Source: Oscillospiraceae bacterium Marseille-Q3528
GTDB lineage: Bacteria > Bacillota > Clostridia > Lachnospirales > Lachnospiraceae
Length of the DNA: 64,000 nucleotides
Assembly (NCBI GenBank): GCA_018223385.1
Contig: JAGTTR010000020.1
Span: forward strand, 25,721 to 89,720
Reading direction: 5' to 3'
Part shown: piece by piece, positions 36,075 through 45,402 of the stretch
Position numbering within the stretch: position 1 is the first letter of the stretch
How the letters are laid out: each line of letters starts with the position of its first letter
Translations under genes and position numbers: made by a program
The notes under the pieces: model-generated
Database searches by the model: none
What the model was told of the DNA's origin: nothing
The model's input: only the letters and a program-made list of their open reading frames with translations

Positions 36075-37841
36075 ATGAAGAAGATACTGGATTTGATTTC
36101 GGAACAGGTGACGGCGGCGTTTGTGCAGGCCGGATACGAAGAAAAATATGGAAAGGTGACGGTGTCCAACCGCCCCGATCTGTGTGAATATCAGTGCAAC
36201 GGCGCGCTTGCTGCTGCCAAGCAGTACCACAAAGCGCCCATCATGATCGCCAAAGACGTGGCTGCCATCCTGGAGACAGAGGACATGTTTTCCCAGGTGG
36301 ATGCAGTGGCACCGGGTTTTCTGAACCTGAAGGTGAAGGAGGACTTTGTCAGCGATTACTTAAATGAGATGCGGGGCAGTGAGAAGTTTGGCCTGGAGCC
36401 GGTGGCACATCCCAAGACCATCATGATCGACTACGGCGGCCCCAACGTGGCAAAACCGCTGCATGTGGGACATCTGCGTTCCGCCATCATCGGTGAGAGC
36501 ATCAAGCGGATGGGCCGTTATGTGGGCCATACGATGATCGGCGACGTGCATCTGGGCGACTGGGGCCTGCAGATGGGCCTCATCATCACCGAGCTGCACA
36601 AGAGAAAACCGGAGCTGGTTTATTTTGATGAGGCATATGAAGGAGAATACCCGGAGGAGGCGCCTTTTACCATCTCTGAGCTGGAGGAGATCTACCCGGC
36701 GGCCAGCGCTTATTCCAAGGAGCATGCGGACTACAAGGAAGCTGCCATGCAGGCTACTTATGAGCTGCAGCACGGCAGACGGGGCTATCGCGCCCTGCTG
36801 GCACACATTTTGAACGTGTCTGTCACCGACCTGAAGAAGAATTACAAGAACTTAAATGTAGATTTTGACCTGTGGAAGGGCGAGTCTGATGCCCAGCCCT
36901 ATATCCCGCAGATGGTGCAGGATATGAAGGATAAGGGCTTTGCCCATATGAGTGACGGCGCACTGGTGGTGGATGTAAAAGAGGATACGGACACCAAAGA
37001 GATTCCACCGTGCATGATCCTCAAATCCGACGGCGCTTCCCTGTACAATACCACGGATCTGGCAACCATCGTGTGGAGAATGCAGGATTATCATCCGGAT
37101 CAGCTGATCTACGTGGTGGACAAGCGGCAGGAGCTGTATTTCACCCAGGTGTTCCGCTGCGCCAGAAAGACCGGGCTGGTAAAACCGGAGACAGAGCTGA
37201 CGTTCTTAGGGTTCGGCACCATGAATGGCAAGGACGGCAAGCCCTTCAAGACGAGAGAGGGCGGCGTTATGCGTCTGGAGAAGCTGATTTCCGGCATCAA
37301 TGAGGAAATGTACCGGAAGATTATGGATAACCATGAGGCAGACCCGGAGGAGGCAAAGGAGACGGCAAAGATCGTGGGCCTTTCCGCTATCAAATACGGT
37401 GATCTGTCAAACCAGGCGTCCAAGGATTATATTTTCGATATTGACAGATTTACCTCCTTTGAGGGGAATACCGGCCCGTATATCCTGTATACCATTGTCC
37501 GGATCAAGTCTATTTTGAATAAATACAGGGACAACGGCGGTACCCTGGAAGGGCTGTCCATCCGCCCGGCAGGCAGTGCCAGCGAGAAAGCACTCATGCT
37601 GGAATTGGCAAGATTCAACAGCGTGATGGAGAATGCCTTTGAGGAGATCGCGCCCCACAAGATCTGTTCCTACATTTATGATCTGGCCAACGAGTTCAAC
37701 CATTTCTACCATGAGACGAAGATCCTGGCTGAGACGGATGCGGAGAAGCAGAAGGGCTACATCGCGCTGCTGCTGCTGACCAGAGGCATTCTGGAGGACT
37801 GCATCGACGTACTTGGCTTCTCCGCACCGGAGCGCATGTAA
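36075..37841 (+). CDS. argS: Arginyl-tRNA synthetase
   Basis: This class I aminoacyl-tRNA synthetase charges tRNAArg. The 588-residue enzyme has the N-terminal Add1 domain, the HIGH-type motif KPLHVGHLRSAIIGES and the segment GDWGLQMG. The KMSKS position is replaced by GKPFKTREGG, usual for ArgRS. The C-terminal DALR anticodon domain includes ILYTIVRIKSILNKYRD and HFYHETKIL. The start follows AAGGAGCGAATCAGATAA. A short palindromic element occupies the leader. The next gene is a tRNA-editing protein, a functional grouping. Confidence 0.96.
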   Translation: MKKILDLISEQVTAAFVQAGYEEKYGKVTVSNRPDLCEYQCNGALAAAKQYHKAPIMIAKDVAAILETEDMFSQVDAVAPGFLNLKVKEDFVSDYLNEMRGSEKFGLEPVAHPKTIMIDYGGPNVAKPLHVGHLRSAIIGESIKRMGRYVGHTMIGDVHLGDWGLQMGLIITELHKRKPELVYFDEAYEGEYPEEAPFTISELEEIYPAASAYSKEHADYKEAAMQATYELQHGRRGYRALLAHILNVSVTDLKKNYKNLNVDFDLWKGESDAQPYIPQMVQDMKDKGFAHMSDGALVVDVKEDTDTKEIPPCMILKSDGASLYNTTDLATIVWRMQDYHPDQLIYVVDKRQELYFTQVFRCARKTGLVKPETELTFLGFGTMNGKDGKPFKTREGGVMRLEKLISGINEEMYRKIMDNHEADPEEAKETAKIVGLSAIKYGDLSNQASKDYIFDIDRFTSFEGNTGPYILYTIVRIKSILNKYRDNGGTLEGLSIRPAGSASEKALMLELARFNSVMENAFEEIAPHKICSYIYDLANEFNHFYHETKILAETDAEKQKGYIALLLLTRGILEDCIDVLGFSAPERM

Positions 37842-37866
37842 GGCAAAAACAAAGGAGTAGAAAACA

Positions 37867-39033
37867 TTGACGGAAAAATTATATAACACGGACAGCCATA
37901 TGCACACCTTCACGGCTCAGGTGCTTTCCTGCGGCATGGAAGGGGAGCACTTTGGCCTGATACTGGATCGTACCGCCTTCTTCCCGGAGGGCGGCGGCCA
38001 GTGCGCGGACACGGGTGTGCTCATCTGTCCGGACGGCGCCCAGGTACAGGTGCTGGACGTGCAGGAGAAGAACGGGCAGATCGTCCATGTGACGGATCAG
38101 GCGGTGGAGTCCGGCACGGCCGTACAGGGAGAACTGGACTGGGCACAGCGGTTTTCCAATATGCAGCAGCACACGGGAGAGCATATTGTCTCCGGGCTGG
38201 TGCATGCCGCCTACGGCTATGACAATGTGGGCTTTCATCTGGGAAGAGAGATTGTGACCATGGATTTCAACGGCACGATCCCGGCAGAGGACGTACCGGA
38301 GCTGGAACGCCGGGCCAATGGGGCAGTGTTTGCCAATCTGCCGGTGCAGGTAACGTACCCTTCCGCGGAAGAGTTGAAAATGCTGGAATACCGGAGCAAG
38401 CTGGAGCTGGAAAAGGATGTGCGCATTGTGACCATTCCCGGTGTGGATGTGTGCGCCTGCTGTGCGCCTCACGTGAACACCACTGGGGAGATCGGCCTCA
38501 TCAAGATCGTGGATCTGCAGAAATATAAGGGCGGCGTGCGCATGACCATTCAGTGCGGCGGCCGGGCGCTGGCGGATTACCAGACGAAACAGGACAATAT
38601 TGTGCAGATTTCCAAGGCCCTTTCTGCCAAGCAGGAGGAGACGGCGGCTGCAGTGGAGCGGCAGAAGGCGGAGCTGGCAGCAGTGAAGGAAAAATATGTG
38701 GCTGTCCAGGGAGAACTGACCATGCTGCGGGCAGAGACTATCCCGGCCACCGAAGGCAGCATCTGTCTGGTGGAGGCGGATATGGATGCCAAAGCCATGC
38801 GCACCCTAGTCAATCTGCTGACGGAGAAGGCCGGCCGGGTGGCCGCCGTGTTTGCAGGCAATGACCGGGACGGTTACCGCTATATCATTGGCAGCAAACA
38901 AGTAGATCTGCGGGCGCTTTCCAAGGAACTGAACGGTGCACTCCATGGCCGGGGCGGCGGATCGGCTGCCATGATCCAGGGCAGCGCACAGACAGACGAG
39001 ACAACGATCAGGGAGTATATCAATGGCATTTAA
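37867..39033 (+). CDS. Alanyl-tRNA editing protein AlaX (with DHHA1 domain)
   Basis: This 388-residue stand-alone editing protein is related to the AlaRS editing domain and should clear Ser- or Gly-mischarged tRNAAla. The N-terminal second-AlaRS domain has FFPEGGGQCADTG. The zinc-binding pairs are MQQHTGEHIVSG (HxxxH) and CACCAPHVNTTGEIG (CxxxH). A coiled-coil region (about 250-290) leads to a C-terminal DHHA1 domain (DLRALSKELNGALHGRGGGSAAMIQG). It begins with TTG at 37867 after AAAGGAGTAGAAAACA. Its end overlaps the HAD gene by 11 bp. Confidence 0.92.
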   Translation: MTEKLYNTDSHMHTFTAQVLSCGMEGEHFGLILDRTAFFPEGGGQCADTGVLICPDGAQVQVLDVQEKNGQIVHVTDQAVESGTAVQGELDWAQRFSNMQQHTGEHIVSGLVHAAYGYDNVGFHLGREIVTMDFNGTIPAEDVPELERRANGAVFANLPVQVTYPSAEELKMLEYRSKLELEKDVRIVTIPGVDVCACCAPHVNTTGEIGLIKIVDLQKYKGGVRMTIQCGGRALADYQTKQDNIVQISKALSAKQEETAAAVERQKAELAAVKEKYVAVQGELTMLRAETIPATEGSICLVEADMDAKAMRTLVNLLTEKAGRVAAVFAGNDRDGYRYIIGSKQVDLRALSKELNGALHGRGGGSAAMIQGSAQTDETTIREYINGI

Positions 39034-39682
39034 GACGATTTTATTTGATTTGGACGGTACGCTGACGGATCCCAAGGTAGGCATCACCACCTGCTGTCAG
39101 TACGGCCTGCGGGCAGTGGGTGTGGATGTGCCGGACTTAAAAGAACTGGAGCAGTTTATCGGCCCGCCGCTGATTCCTGCTTTTCAGGAGGTATATGGCA
39201 TCACGGAAGATCAGGCCAGAATGGCGCTGGAAAAATACCGGGAGCGTTTTACGGATATCGGCATTTATGAGAATGAGCTGCTGCCCGGTGTACCGCAGAT
39301 GCTGGAAGCGCTGAAAGCAGCAGGAAAAGTGGTGGCCACGGCTTCTTCCAAACCGGAGCCTTTTGTAAAACGGATCCTGGAGCATTTTTCCATCGACCGT
39401 TACTTTGACGAAATTGCCGGCAGTACCATGGATGAGAAGCATGCGGGAAAGGCAGAGGTGGTGGCAGATGTGCTGCGCCGTCTCCACATCCCGGAGGAAG
39501 AGAAGGATTCTGTTATCATGGTGGGAGACCGGAAGCATGATGTGGAAGGAGCAGCAGCCCATGGCATCCGCACCATTGCGGTGACTTTTGGATATGGCAG
39601 TGTGGAGGAGCTGACCACCGTCGGCGCCTGGAAGCTTGCCCATACAATGGAAGAGCTGACGGCCCTTCTTCTGGAGGCGTAG
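39023..39682 (+). CDS. HAD-family phosphatase (Gph/PpaX-like)
   Basis: This 219-residue HAD hydrolase contains motif I DLDGTLTD (nucleophile and acid Asp), motif II TASSKP, Lys in DEKHAGKAEVV (motif III) and motif IV VGDRKHDVEGA, with a helical cap at about 17-90. The subgroup resembles phosphoglycolate phosphatase/pyrophosphatase PpaX and 5'-nucleotidase-like proteins; the exact substrate is undetermined. It starts within the last codons of the AlaX gene and is followed 1 bp later by the CPBP gene, so the three form one operon. Confidence 0.9.
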   Translation: MAFKTILFDLDGTLTDPKVGITTCCQYGLRAVGVDVPDLKELEQFIGPPLIPAFQEVYGITEDQARMALEKYRERFTDIGIYENELLPGVPQMLEALKAAGKVVATASSKPEPFVKRILEHFSIDRYFDEIAGSTMDEKHAGKAEVVADVLRRLHIPEEEKDSVIMVGDRKHDVEGAAAHGIRTIAVTFGYGSVEELTTVGAWKLAHTMEELTALLLEA

Positions 39683-39683
39683 G

Positions 39684-40571
39684 ATGAGAAAACATTTGGA
39701 TATCCGGGGATTTTTCCAGATTGTCATTCCGCCCGTTATTTATGTGATCATTCAGCGGATCGCCGGGTATGTGGTGGTGTTTGGCATGACCCTGATGAGT
39801 TTTGGAGCCATGACAGGTATTCTCCGGGGACGTTCCTTTTCTGCCAATCTGGACTGGAATGAGATGGGCTTTGTGGCTATGGCACTGGCGGCGCTGGTGA
39901 GCATTCCGCTTTTCCTGTCCATGAAAAACCGGGATGAGCTGCAGTACCCGTCTGACTACCGGTATGAGCCGGTGGCCCGGTGGCGGTATGTGTACGTGCC
40001 GGTGGTGGGATTTCTCATGGCGGTGGGCACCAACCAGCTCATCAGCCTTTTGAACATTGACCGTTTTTTCCCGGGGTATGAGGAAACATCCCAGACCTTG
40101 TACGCCATGAATGTGTGGGCGGAGCTGGTAGTGCTGGGAATCCTGGTGCCCATCGTGGAGGAGCTGATCTTCCGGGCGGTGGTATATGAGCGGATCCGCC
40201 GGTACTGTTCGGTGACGGCGGCAGCGCTGTGGACCAGCTTTTTCTTCGGCGTATACCATGGCAATATGTCCCAGGGCATTTATGCTTTTCTGTTAAGCCT
40301 TCTGATGGTGTACGTGAAAGAGAAGTACCACACCATGACTGCACCCATCTTATTTCACATGAGTGCCAATATCTATTCGGTGCTGGCTACGGAGACCGCC
40401 TTGGTGGACTGGGTGACGGAGTCTCTGGAGCTGTATCTGGCGGTAATGGTGCTGTCATTTGCAATTTCTTTGCTGGCGATCTGGCGGATTCAGGAGGAAG
40501 TTGCACCGGAACGAGTGAAAAAGAACCGGGAATGGCATAATGATTCTGAAAATTATAATGAAAACATGTAA
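39684..40571 (+). CDS. CPBP-family intramembrane metalloprotease
   Basis: This 295-residue membrane protein has about eight helices and the CPBP (CAAX protease and bacteriocin-processing) signature. That is PIVEELIFRAVVYERI (EExxxR), FFFGVYHGNMSQGIYAF (FxxxH) and APILFHMSANIYS (HxxxN). These residues bind the metal. Bacterial members are implicated in peptide maturation or bacteriocin self-protection. The start is 1 bp after the HAD stop. It is the last gene before the gltB promoter. Confidence 0.87.
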   Translation: MRKHLDIRGFFQIVIPPVIYVIIQRIAGYVVVFGMTLMSFGAMTGILRGRSFSANLDWNEMGFVAMALAALVSIPLFLSMKNRDELQYPSDYRYEPVARWRYVYVPVVGFLMAVGTNQLISLLNIDRFFPGYEETSQTLYAMNVWAELVVLGILVPIVEELIFRAVVYERIRRYCSVTAAALWTSFFFGVYHGNMSQGIYAFLLSLLMVYVKEKYHTMTAPILFHMSANIYSVLATETALVDWVTESLELYLAVMVLSFAISLLAIWRIQEEVAPERVKKNREWHNDSENYNENM

Positions 40572-40608
40572 TTTACAAATAATCTGACAATTTAGCAAAA
40601 ATTTACTA

Positions 40609-40637
40609 TTTACAAGTCAGCTAATGTGTAGTATAGT
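40609..40637 (+). promoter_or_regulatory. Sigma-A promoter for gltBD
   Basis: TTTACA (40609-40614), a 17-bp spacer and TATAGT (40632-40637) give a good consensus. Transcription would start near 40644, about 190 nt before gltB, so the palindromic element at 40656 lies in the leader. Confidence 0.65.
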
Positions 40638-40655
40638 GTGTCCATACGAAATGCC

Positions 40656-40814
40656 GCAGTTCACACGCGCCATTCGCAAAATCGCATCTTTGATGCTTTC
40701 CGCTGCTTCACAGCTCATTTTTGCTCATTACATGGCGCTCCCTTCGTATGTTCATGCAGACAGATTTTCATGCAAGCATGAAATCTGTCTACAAGAGCAT
40801 ACGAGTGAACTGTA
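40656..40814. repeat. Palindromic dispersed element, copy C (inverted orientation)
   Basis: CAGTTCAC (40657-40664) pairs with GTGAACTG (40805-40812). Read on the minus strand it shows the same order of parts as copies A and D: GCTTGC-apex hairpin (CATG-CTTG-CATG), ATGAGCAAAAA, GCTGT-GAA-GCAGC hairpin, GCATC-AAA-GATGC hairpin and TTTTGCGAATGGCG. It lies between the gltBD promoter and gltB. Confidence 0.8.
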
Positions 40815-40836
40815 ACTAAAAAAGAAAGGATAAAGT

Positions 40837-43800
40837 ATGGTGAATAAGGAAAACCGCACGAACCGGTTGACTGGACTGTACGATCCGAGTTTTGAGCATG
40901 ATAACTGCGGAATCGGAGCGGTCGTCAACATTAAGGGTATCAAGTCGCACGAGACAGTCGTGAACGCACTGAAGATTGTAGAACACTTAGAACATAGAGC
41001 TGGCAAAGACGCCGAGGGCAAAACAGGTGATGGAGTTGGAATTCTCTTACAGATTTCCCACAAATTTTTCTCCAAAGCCTGTGAGCCACTCGGCATTTTT
41101 TTGGGCTCAGAACGGGATTACGGCGTGGGTATGTTCTTCTTTCCCCAGGAAGAAATGAAGCGCAACCAGGCAAAGAAGATGTTTGAGATCATCGTTGCCA
41201 AGGAAGGGCTGGAGTTCTTAGGCTGGAGAGAAGTGCCCATTGATGAGGAGATTCTGGGACACAAGGCCAGAGAGTGTATGCCTTTTATCATGCAGGCATT
41301 CATCCGCAGGCCGTCAGACATTCCCCAGGGACTGGATTTTGACCGCCGCCTGTACGTGGTGCGCCGGGTATTCGAACAGAGTAACGATAACACCTATGTG
41401 GTATCTCTTTCCAGCAGAACCATCGTGTACAAAGGTATGTTCCTGGTACATCAGCTTCGGAAATTCTTCGGTGATCTGCAGCATCCCGATTATGAATCGG
41501 CCATTGCCATCGTGCATTCCCGGTTCAGCACCAACACGAACCCCAGCTGGGAGCGGGCACATCCCAACCGGCTCATTGTTCATAACGGTGAGATCAACAC
41601 CATTCGCGGAAATGCGGACAACATGCTGGCCAGAGAAGAGACAATGGAATGCGGATGTCTCAAGAGCGAGATGCACAAGGTGTTGCCGGTCATCAACGTG
41701 GCAGGTTCTGATTCCGCCATGCTGGATAACACGCTGGAGTTCCTGTACATGAACGGCATGGAGCTGCCGCTGGCAGTGATGATCACCATCCCGGAGCCCT
41801 GGGCCAACAACCGGATCATGTCCCAGAAAAAGAAAGACTTCTATCAGTATTTCGCAACCATGATGGAGCCCTGGGACGGCCCGGCAGCCATCGTATTCTC
41901 CGATGGCGATGTGATGGGCGCGGTACTGGACCGCAATGGTCTGCGTCCTTCCCGGTATTATATCACCGACGATGATTACCTGATCCTTTCCTCCGAGGTA
42001 GGCGTCATGGATCTGGCACCGGGCCGGATCGTGGCAAAAGAACGCCTCCGTCCGGGCAAAATGCTGCTGGTGGATACGGTAAAAGGCAAGGTTATTGACG
42101 ATGATGAACTGAAAGAGGGCTATGCGGCAAGACAGCCTTACGGTGAATGGCTGGATCACTATCTGGTAGAACTGAAGGATCTGAAGATCCCCAACCAGAA
42201 GATTCCCACCTACAGCAAGGAAGAATGCGTACTTATGCAGAAGGCCTTCGGTTACACCTACGAGGATCTGACCACCGCCATTCTTCCCATGGCAAAGAAC
42301 GGGGCAGAGAGCATTGCCGCCATGGGTGTGGATACGCCGCTGGCTGTGTTATCCAAGAAGCATCAGCCGCTGTTCAACTATTTCAAACAGCTGTTTGCTC
42401 AGGTAACCAACCCGCCCATTGATGCCATCCGTGAGGAGATCGTCACTTCCACCACCGTTTACATCGGGGAGGACGGCAACCTGCTGCAGGAGCGGGCGGA
42501 AAACTGCCAGGTGCTGAAGGTGAATAACCCGATCCTGACCAACACGGACATTCTGAAAATCAAGAACATGAAGGTAGAGGGCTTTAAGGTAGCAGAGATC
42601 CCCATTACCTATTATAATAACACCAACCTGGAACGGGCACTGGATCGTTTGTATGTGGAGATCGACCGTGCCCACAGAGACGGGGCCAACATCCTGATCC
42701 TGACAGACCGGGGGGTGGATGAGTACCATGAAGCCATTCCGTCCCTGCTGGCAGTGGCTGCGGTGCATCAGCATCTGGTCATTACGAAGAAGCGTACCTC
42801 CGTGGCAATCATCCTGGAGAGCGGCGAACCGAGAGATGTGCACCATTTTGCAACACTGCTGGGCTATGGCGCCTGTGCCATCAACCCGTATCTGGCCCAG
42901 GAGAGCATCCGGCATATGATCGAGGATGGAACGCTGGACAAAGATTACTATGCTGCTGTGGATGATTACAACGCTGCTATTTTACACGGCATTGTCAAGA
43001 TTGCATCCAAGATGGGAATTTCTACCATCCAGTCCTACCAGGGTGCCAAGATTTTTGAGGCCATTGGTATCGACCGCAGCGTCATTGACAAATACTTTAC
43101 GAACACCATCAGCCGGATCGGCGGCATTACCCTGGAGGATATCCAAAAGGATGTGGATTACCTGCATTCCAGAGCTTTCGATCCGCTGGGACTGGGGACA
43201 GACTCTACCCTGGACAGCATTGGAAACCACAAAATGCGCAGCGGCCAGGAGGAGCATCTGTACAATCCCCAGACCATCCATTTGCTGCAGATGGCAGCCA
43301 GAACCGGCGACTACAGCCTGTTCAAGCAGTACACGGCACTCATCAATTCCGAGACCAATACCGGTAACTTACGCGGCCTGATGGATTTCAAATTCCCGGA
43401 AAAAGGCGTGCCCATCGATGAGGTGGAGAGCGTGGACTCCATTGTGCAACGGTTTAAGACCGGCGCCATGTCTTACGGCTCCATTTCCCAGGAGGCCCAT
43501 GAGACACTGGCCATTGCCATGAACCGGCTGAAAGGAAAGTCCAACAGCGGTGAGGGCGGTGAGAGCCTGGAGCGTCTGACCATCGGGCCGGACGGCGTGA
43601 ACCGGTGTTCTGCCATCAAGCAGGTGGCATCGGGCCGGTTCGGCGTGACCAGCCGGTATCTGGTCAGCGCCAAAGAGATCCAGATCAAGATGGCCCAGGG
43701 CGCAAAGCCCGGCGAGGGCGGCCATCTGCCTGCTGCCAAGGTATATCCGTGGGTGGCAAAGACGAGACATTCCACCCCTGGCGTGGGCCTGATCTCCCCG

Positions 43801-45390
43801 CCGCCGCATCACGATATTTATTCCATTGAGGATCTGGCCGAGCTGATCTACGACCTGAAAAATGCCAACAAGGATGCGCGGATTTCTGTCAAACTGGTAT
43901 CTGAGGCCGGTGTGGGAACAGTAGCCGCCGGTGTGGCAAAGGCTGGTGCTCAGGTCATCCTGGTATCCGGTTATGACGGCGGTACCGGTGCGGCACCCAA
44001 GAGTTCCATCCACAATGCAGGGCTGCCCTGGGAGCTGGGACTGGCGGAGACCCATCAGACGCTGATCATGAACGGCCTGCGGAACAAGGTTCGCATCGAG
44101 ACAGACGGAAAACTCATGAGCGGCCGGGATGTGGCCATCGCAGCTCTTCTGGGCGCTGAGGAATTCGGTTTCGCAACCGCACCGCTGGTAACCATGGGCT
44201 GTGTCATGATGCGCGTATGTAATCTGGACACCTGCCCGGTGGGCGTGGCAACTCAGAATCCGGAGCTGCGCAAACGGTTTGCGGGCAAGCCGGAATATGT
44301 CATGAACTTTATGAAATTTGTGGCCCAGGAGCTACGGGAATATATGGCAAAGCTGGGTGTGCGCACCGTGGATGAGCTGGTGGGACGCACCGACCTTCTG
44401 AAAATGAAGGAGCATCCGGATGCACCCCGGGCAAAACGGGTAGATTTGAGTGCCATCCTGAATAATCCTTTTGCAAAAGAGGGAGAGAAGGTGACCTTTG
44501 ATCCGAAGCAGATATATGACTTCCAGCTGGAGAAGACGGCAGATGAGCGGATCCTCATGAAAAAGCTGAAAAGTGCCCTGGAATCCGGTCAGAAGAAGAG
44601 CATCGAGGTGGATGTAAGCAACACCGACCGTGCCTTCGGAACCATTTTCGGTTCTGAGATCACCAAACGCTACGGCGATGATCTGGAAGAAGACAGCTAT
44701 GTGATCAAATGTAAGGGTGCAGGCGGACAGAGCTTTGGTGCCTTTATCCCCAGGGGCCTGACCCTGGAGCTTACCGGTGATTCCAATGATTACTTCGGCA
44801 AGGGCCTGTCCGGCGGCAAGCTGATCGTCTATCCGCCCAAGGGCGTGCGCTTCAAGCAGGATGAGAACATCATCATCGGTAACGTGGCCCTCTACGGCGC
44901 CACCAGCGGCAAAGCCTATATCGGCGGTGTGGCAGGTGAGCGGTTCTGTGTCCGCAACTCCGGCGCCATCGCCGTTGTGGAAGGCGTGGGTGATCATGGA
45001 TGCGAGTACATGACCGGCGGCCGCGTGGTCGTGCTGGGCAGCACCGGCAAGAACTTCGCCGCAGGTATGAGCGGCGGTATCGCTTATGTGCTGGATGAAA
45101 ACAGCGATCTGTATACAAGAATCAATAAAGAAATGGTTTCCATCCGGGAACTGACGAATAAATACGACGTGCTGGAGCTGAAGGATATGATCAAGGAGCA
45201 TGTGGCCTACACCAATTCGGAGAAGGGCAAGATGATCCTGGAAAACTTCGGAGAGTACCTGCCGAAATTCAAAAAGATCATTCCGCACGACTATGAGCGG
45301 ATGCTCAACGCCATCGTCCAGATGGAGGAAAAAGGTTTAAGCAGTGAGCAGGCACAGATCGAAGCATTTTATGCAAATACGAGAGGTTAG
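40837..45390 (+). CDS. gltB: Glutamate synthase large subunit
   Basis: The large (alpha) subunit of NADPH-dependent GOGAT makes two glutamates from glutamine and 2-oxoglutarate. The 1517-residue protein has an N-terminal Ntn amidotransferase domain with the catalytic Cys in EHDNCGIGAV, about residue 24. About 23 residues would be cleaved to expose it. The central domain and FMN-binding barrel carry GEGGHLPAAKVYP and VSGYDGGTGAAP. The 3Fe-4S cysteines are in CVMMRVCNLDTCPVG. The C-terminal GXGXG beta-helix shows GGQSFGAFIPRGL and GGRVVVLGSTGKNFAAGMSGG. It is followed 12 bp later by gltD. Confidence 0.97.
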   Translation: MVNKENRTNRLTGLYDPSFEHDNCGIGAVVNIKGIKSHETVVNALKIVEHLEHRAGKDAEGKTGDGVGILLQISHKFFSKACEPLGIFLGSERDYGVGMFFFPQEEMKRNQAKKMFEIIVAKEGLEFLGWREVPIDEEILGHKARECMPFIMQAFIRRPSDIPQGLDFDRRLYVVRRVFEQSNDNTYVVSLSSRTIVYKGMFLVHQLRKFFGDLQHPDYESAIAIVHSRFSTNTNPSWERAHPNRLIVHNGEINTIRGNADNMLAREETMECGCLKSEMHKVLPVINVAGSDSAMLDNTLEFLYMNGMELPLAVMITIPEPWANNRIMSQKKKDFYQYFATMMEPWDGPAAIVFSDGDVMGAVLDRNGLRPSRYYITDDDYLILSSEVGVMDLAPGRIVAKERLRPGKMLLVDTVKGKVIDDDELKEGYAARQPYGEWLDHYLVELKDLKIPNQKIPTYSKEECVLMQKAFGYTYEDLTTAILPMAKNGAESIAAMGVDTPLAVLSKKHQPLFNYFKQLFAQVTNPPIDAIREEIVTSTTVYIGEDGNLLQERAENCQVLKVNNPILTNTDILKIKNMKVEGFKVAEIPITYYNNTNLERALDRLYVEIDRAHRDGANILILTDRGVDEYHEAIPSLLAVAAVHQHLVITKKRTSVAIILESGEPRDVHHFATLLGYGACAINPYLAQESIRHMIEDGTLDKDYYAAVDDYNAAILHGIVKIASKMGISTIQSYQGAKIFEAIGIDRSVIDKYFTNTISRIGGITLEDIQKDVDYLHSRAFDPLGLGTDSTLDSIGNHKMRSGQEEHLYNPQTIHLLQMAARTGDYSLFKQYTALINSETNTGNLRGLMDFKFPEKGVPIDEVESVDSIVQRFKTGAMSYGSISQEAHETLAIAMNRLKGKSNSGEGGESLERLTIGPDGVNRCSAIKQVASGRFGVTSRYLVSAKEIQIKMAQGAKPGEGGHLPAAKVYPWVAKTRHSTPGVGLISPPPHHDIYSIEDLAELIYDLKNANKDARISVKLVSEAGVGTVAAGVAKAGAQVILVSGYDGGTGAAPKSSIHNAGLPWELGLAETHQTLIMNGLRNKVRIETDGKLMSGRDVAIAALLGAEEFGFATAPLVTMGCVMMRVCNLDTCPVGVATQNPELRKRFAGKPEYVMNFMKFVAQELREYMAKLGVRTVDELVGRTDLLKMKEHPDAPRAKRVDLSAILNNPFAKEGEKVTFDPKQIYDFQLEKTADERILMKKLKSALESGQKKSIEVDVSNTDRAFGTIFGSEITKRYGDDLEEDSYVIKCKGAGGQSFGAFIPRGLTLELTGDSNDYFGKGLSGGKLIVYPPKGVRFKQDENIIIGNVALYGATSGKAYIGGVAGERFCVRNSGAIAVVEGVGDHGCEYMTGGRVVVLGSTGKNFAAGMSGGIAYVLDENSDLYTRINKEMVSIRELTNKYDVLELKDMIKEHVAYTNSEKGKMILENFGEYLPKFKKIIPHDYERMLNAIVQMEEKGLSSEQAQIEAFYANTRG

Positions 45391-45402
45391 GAGGGGAGTA
45401 TC

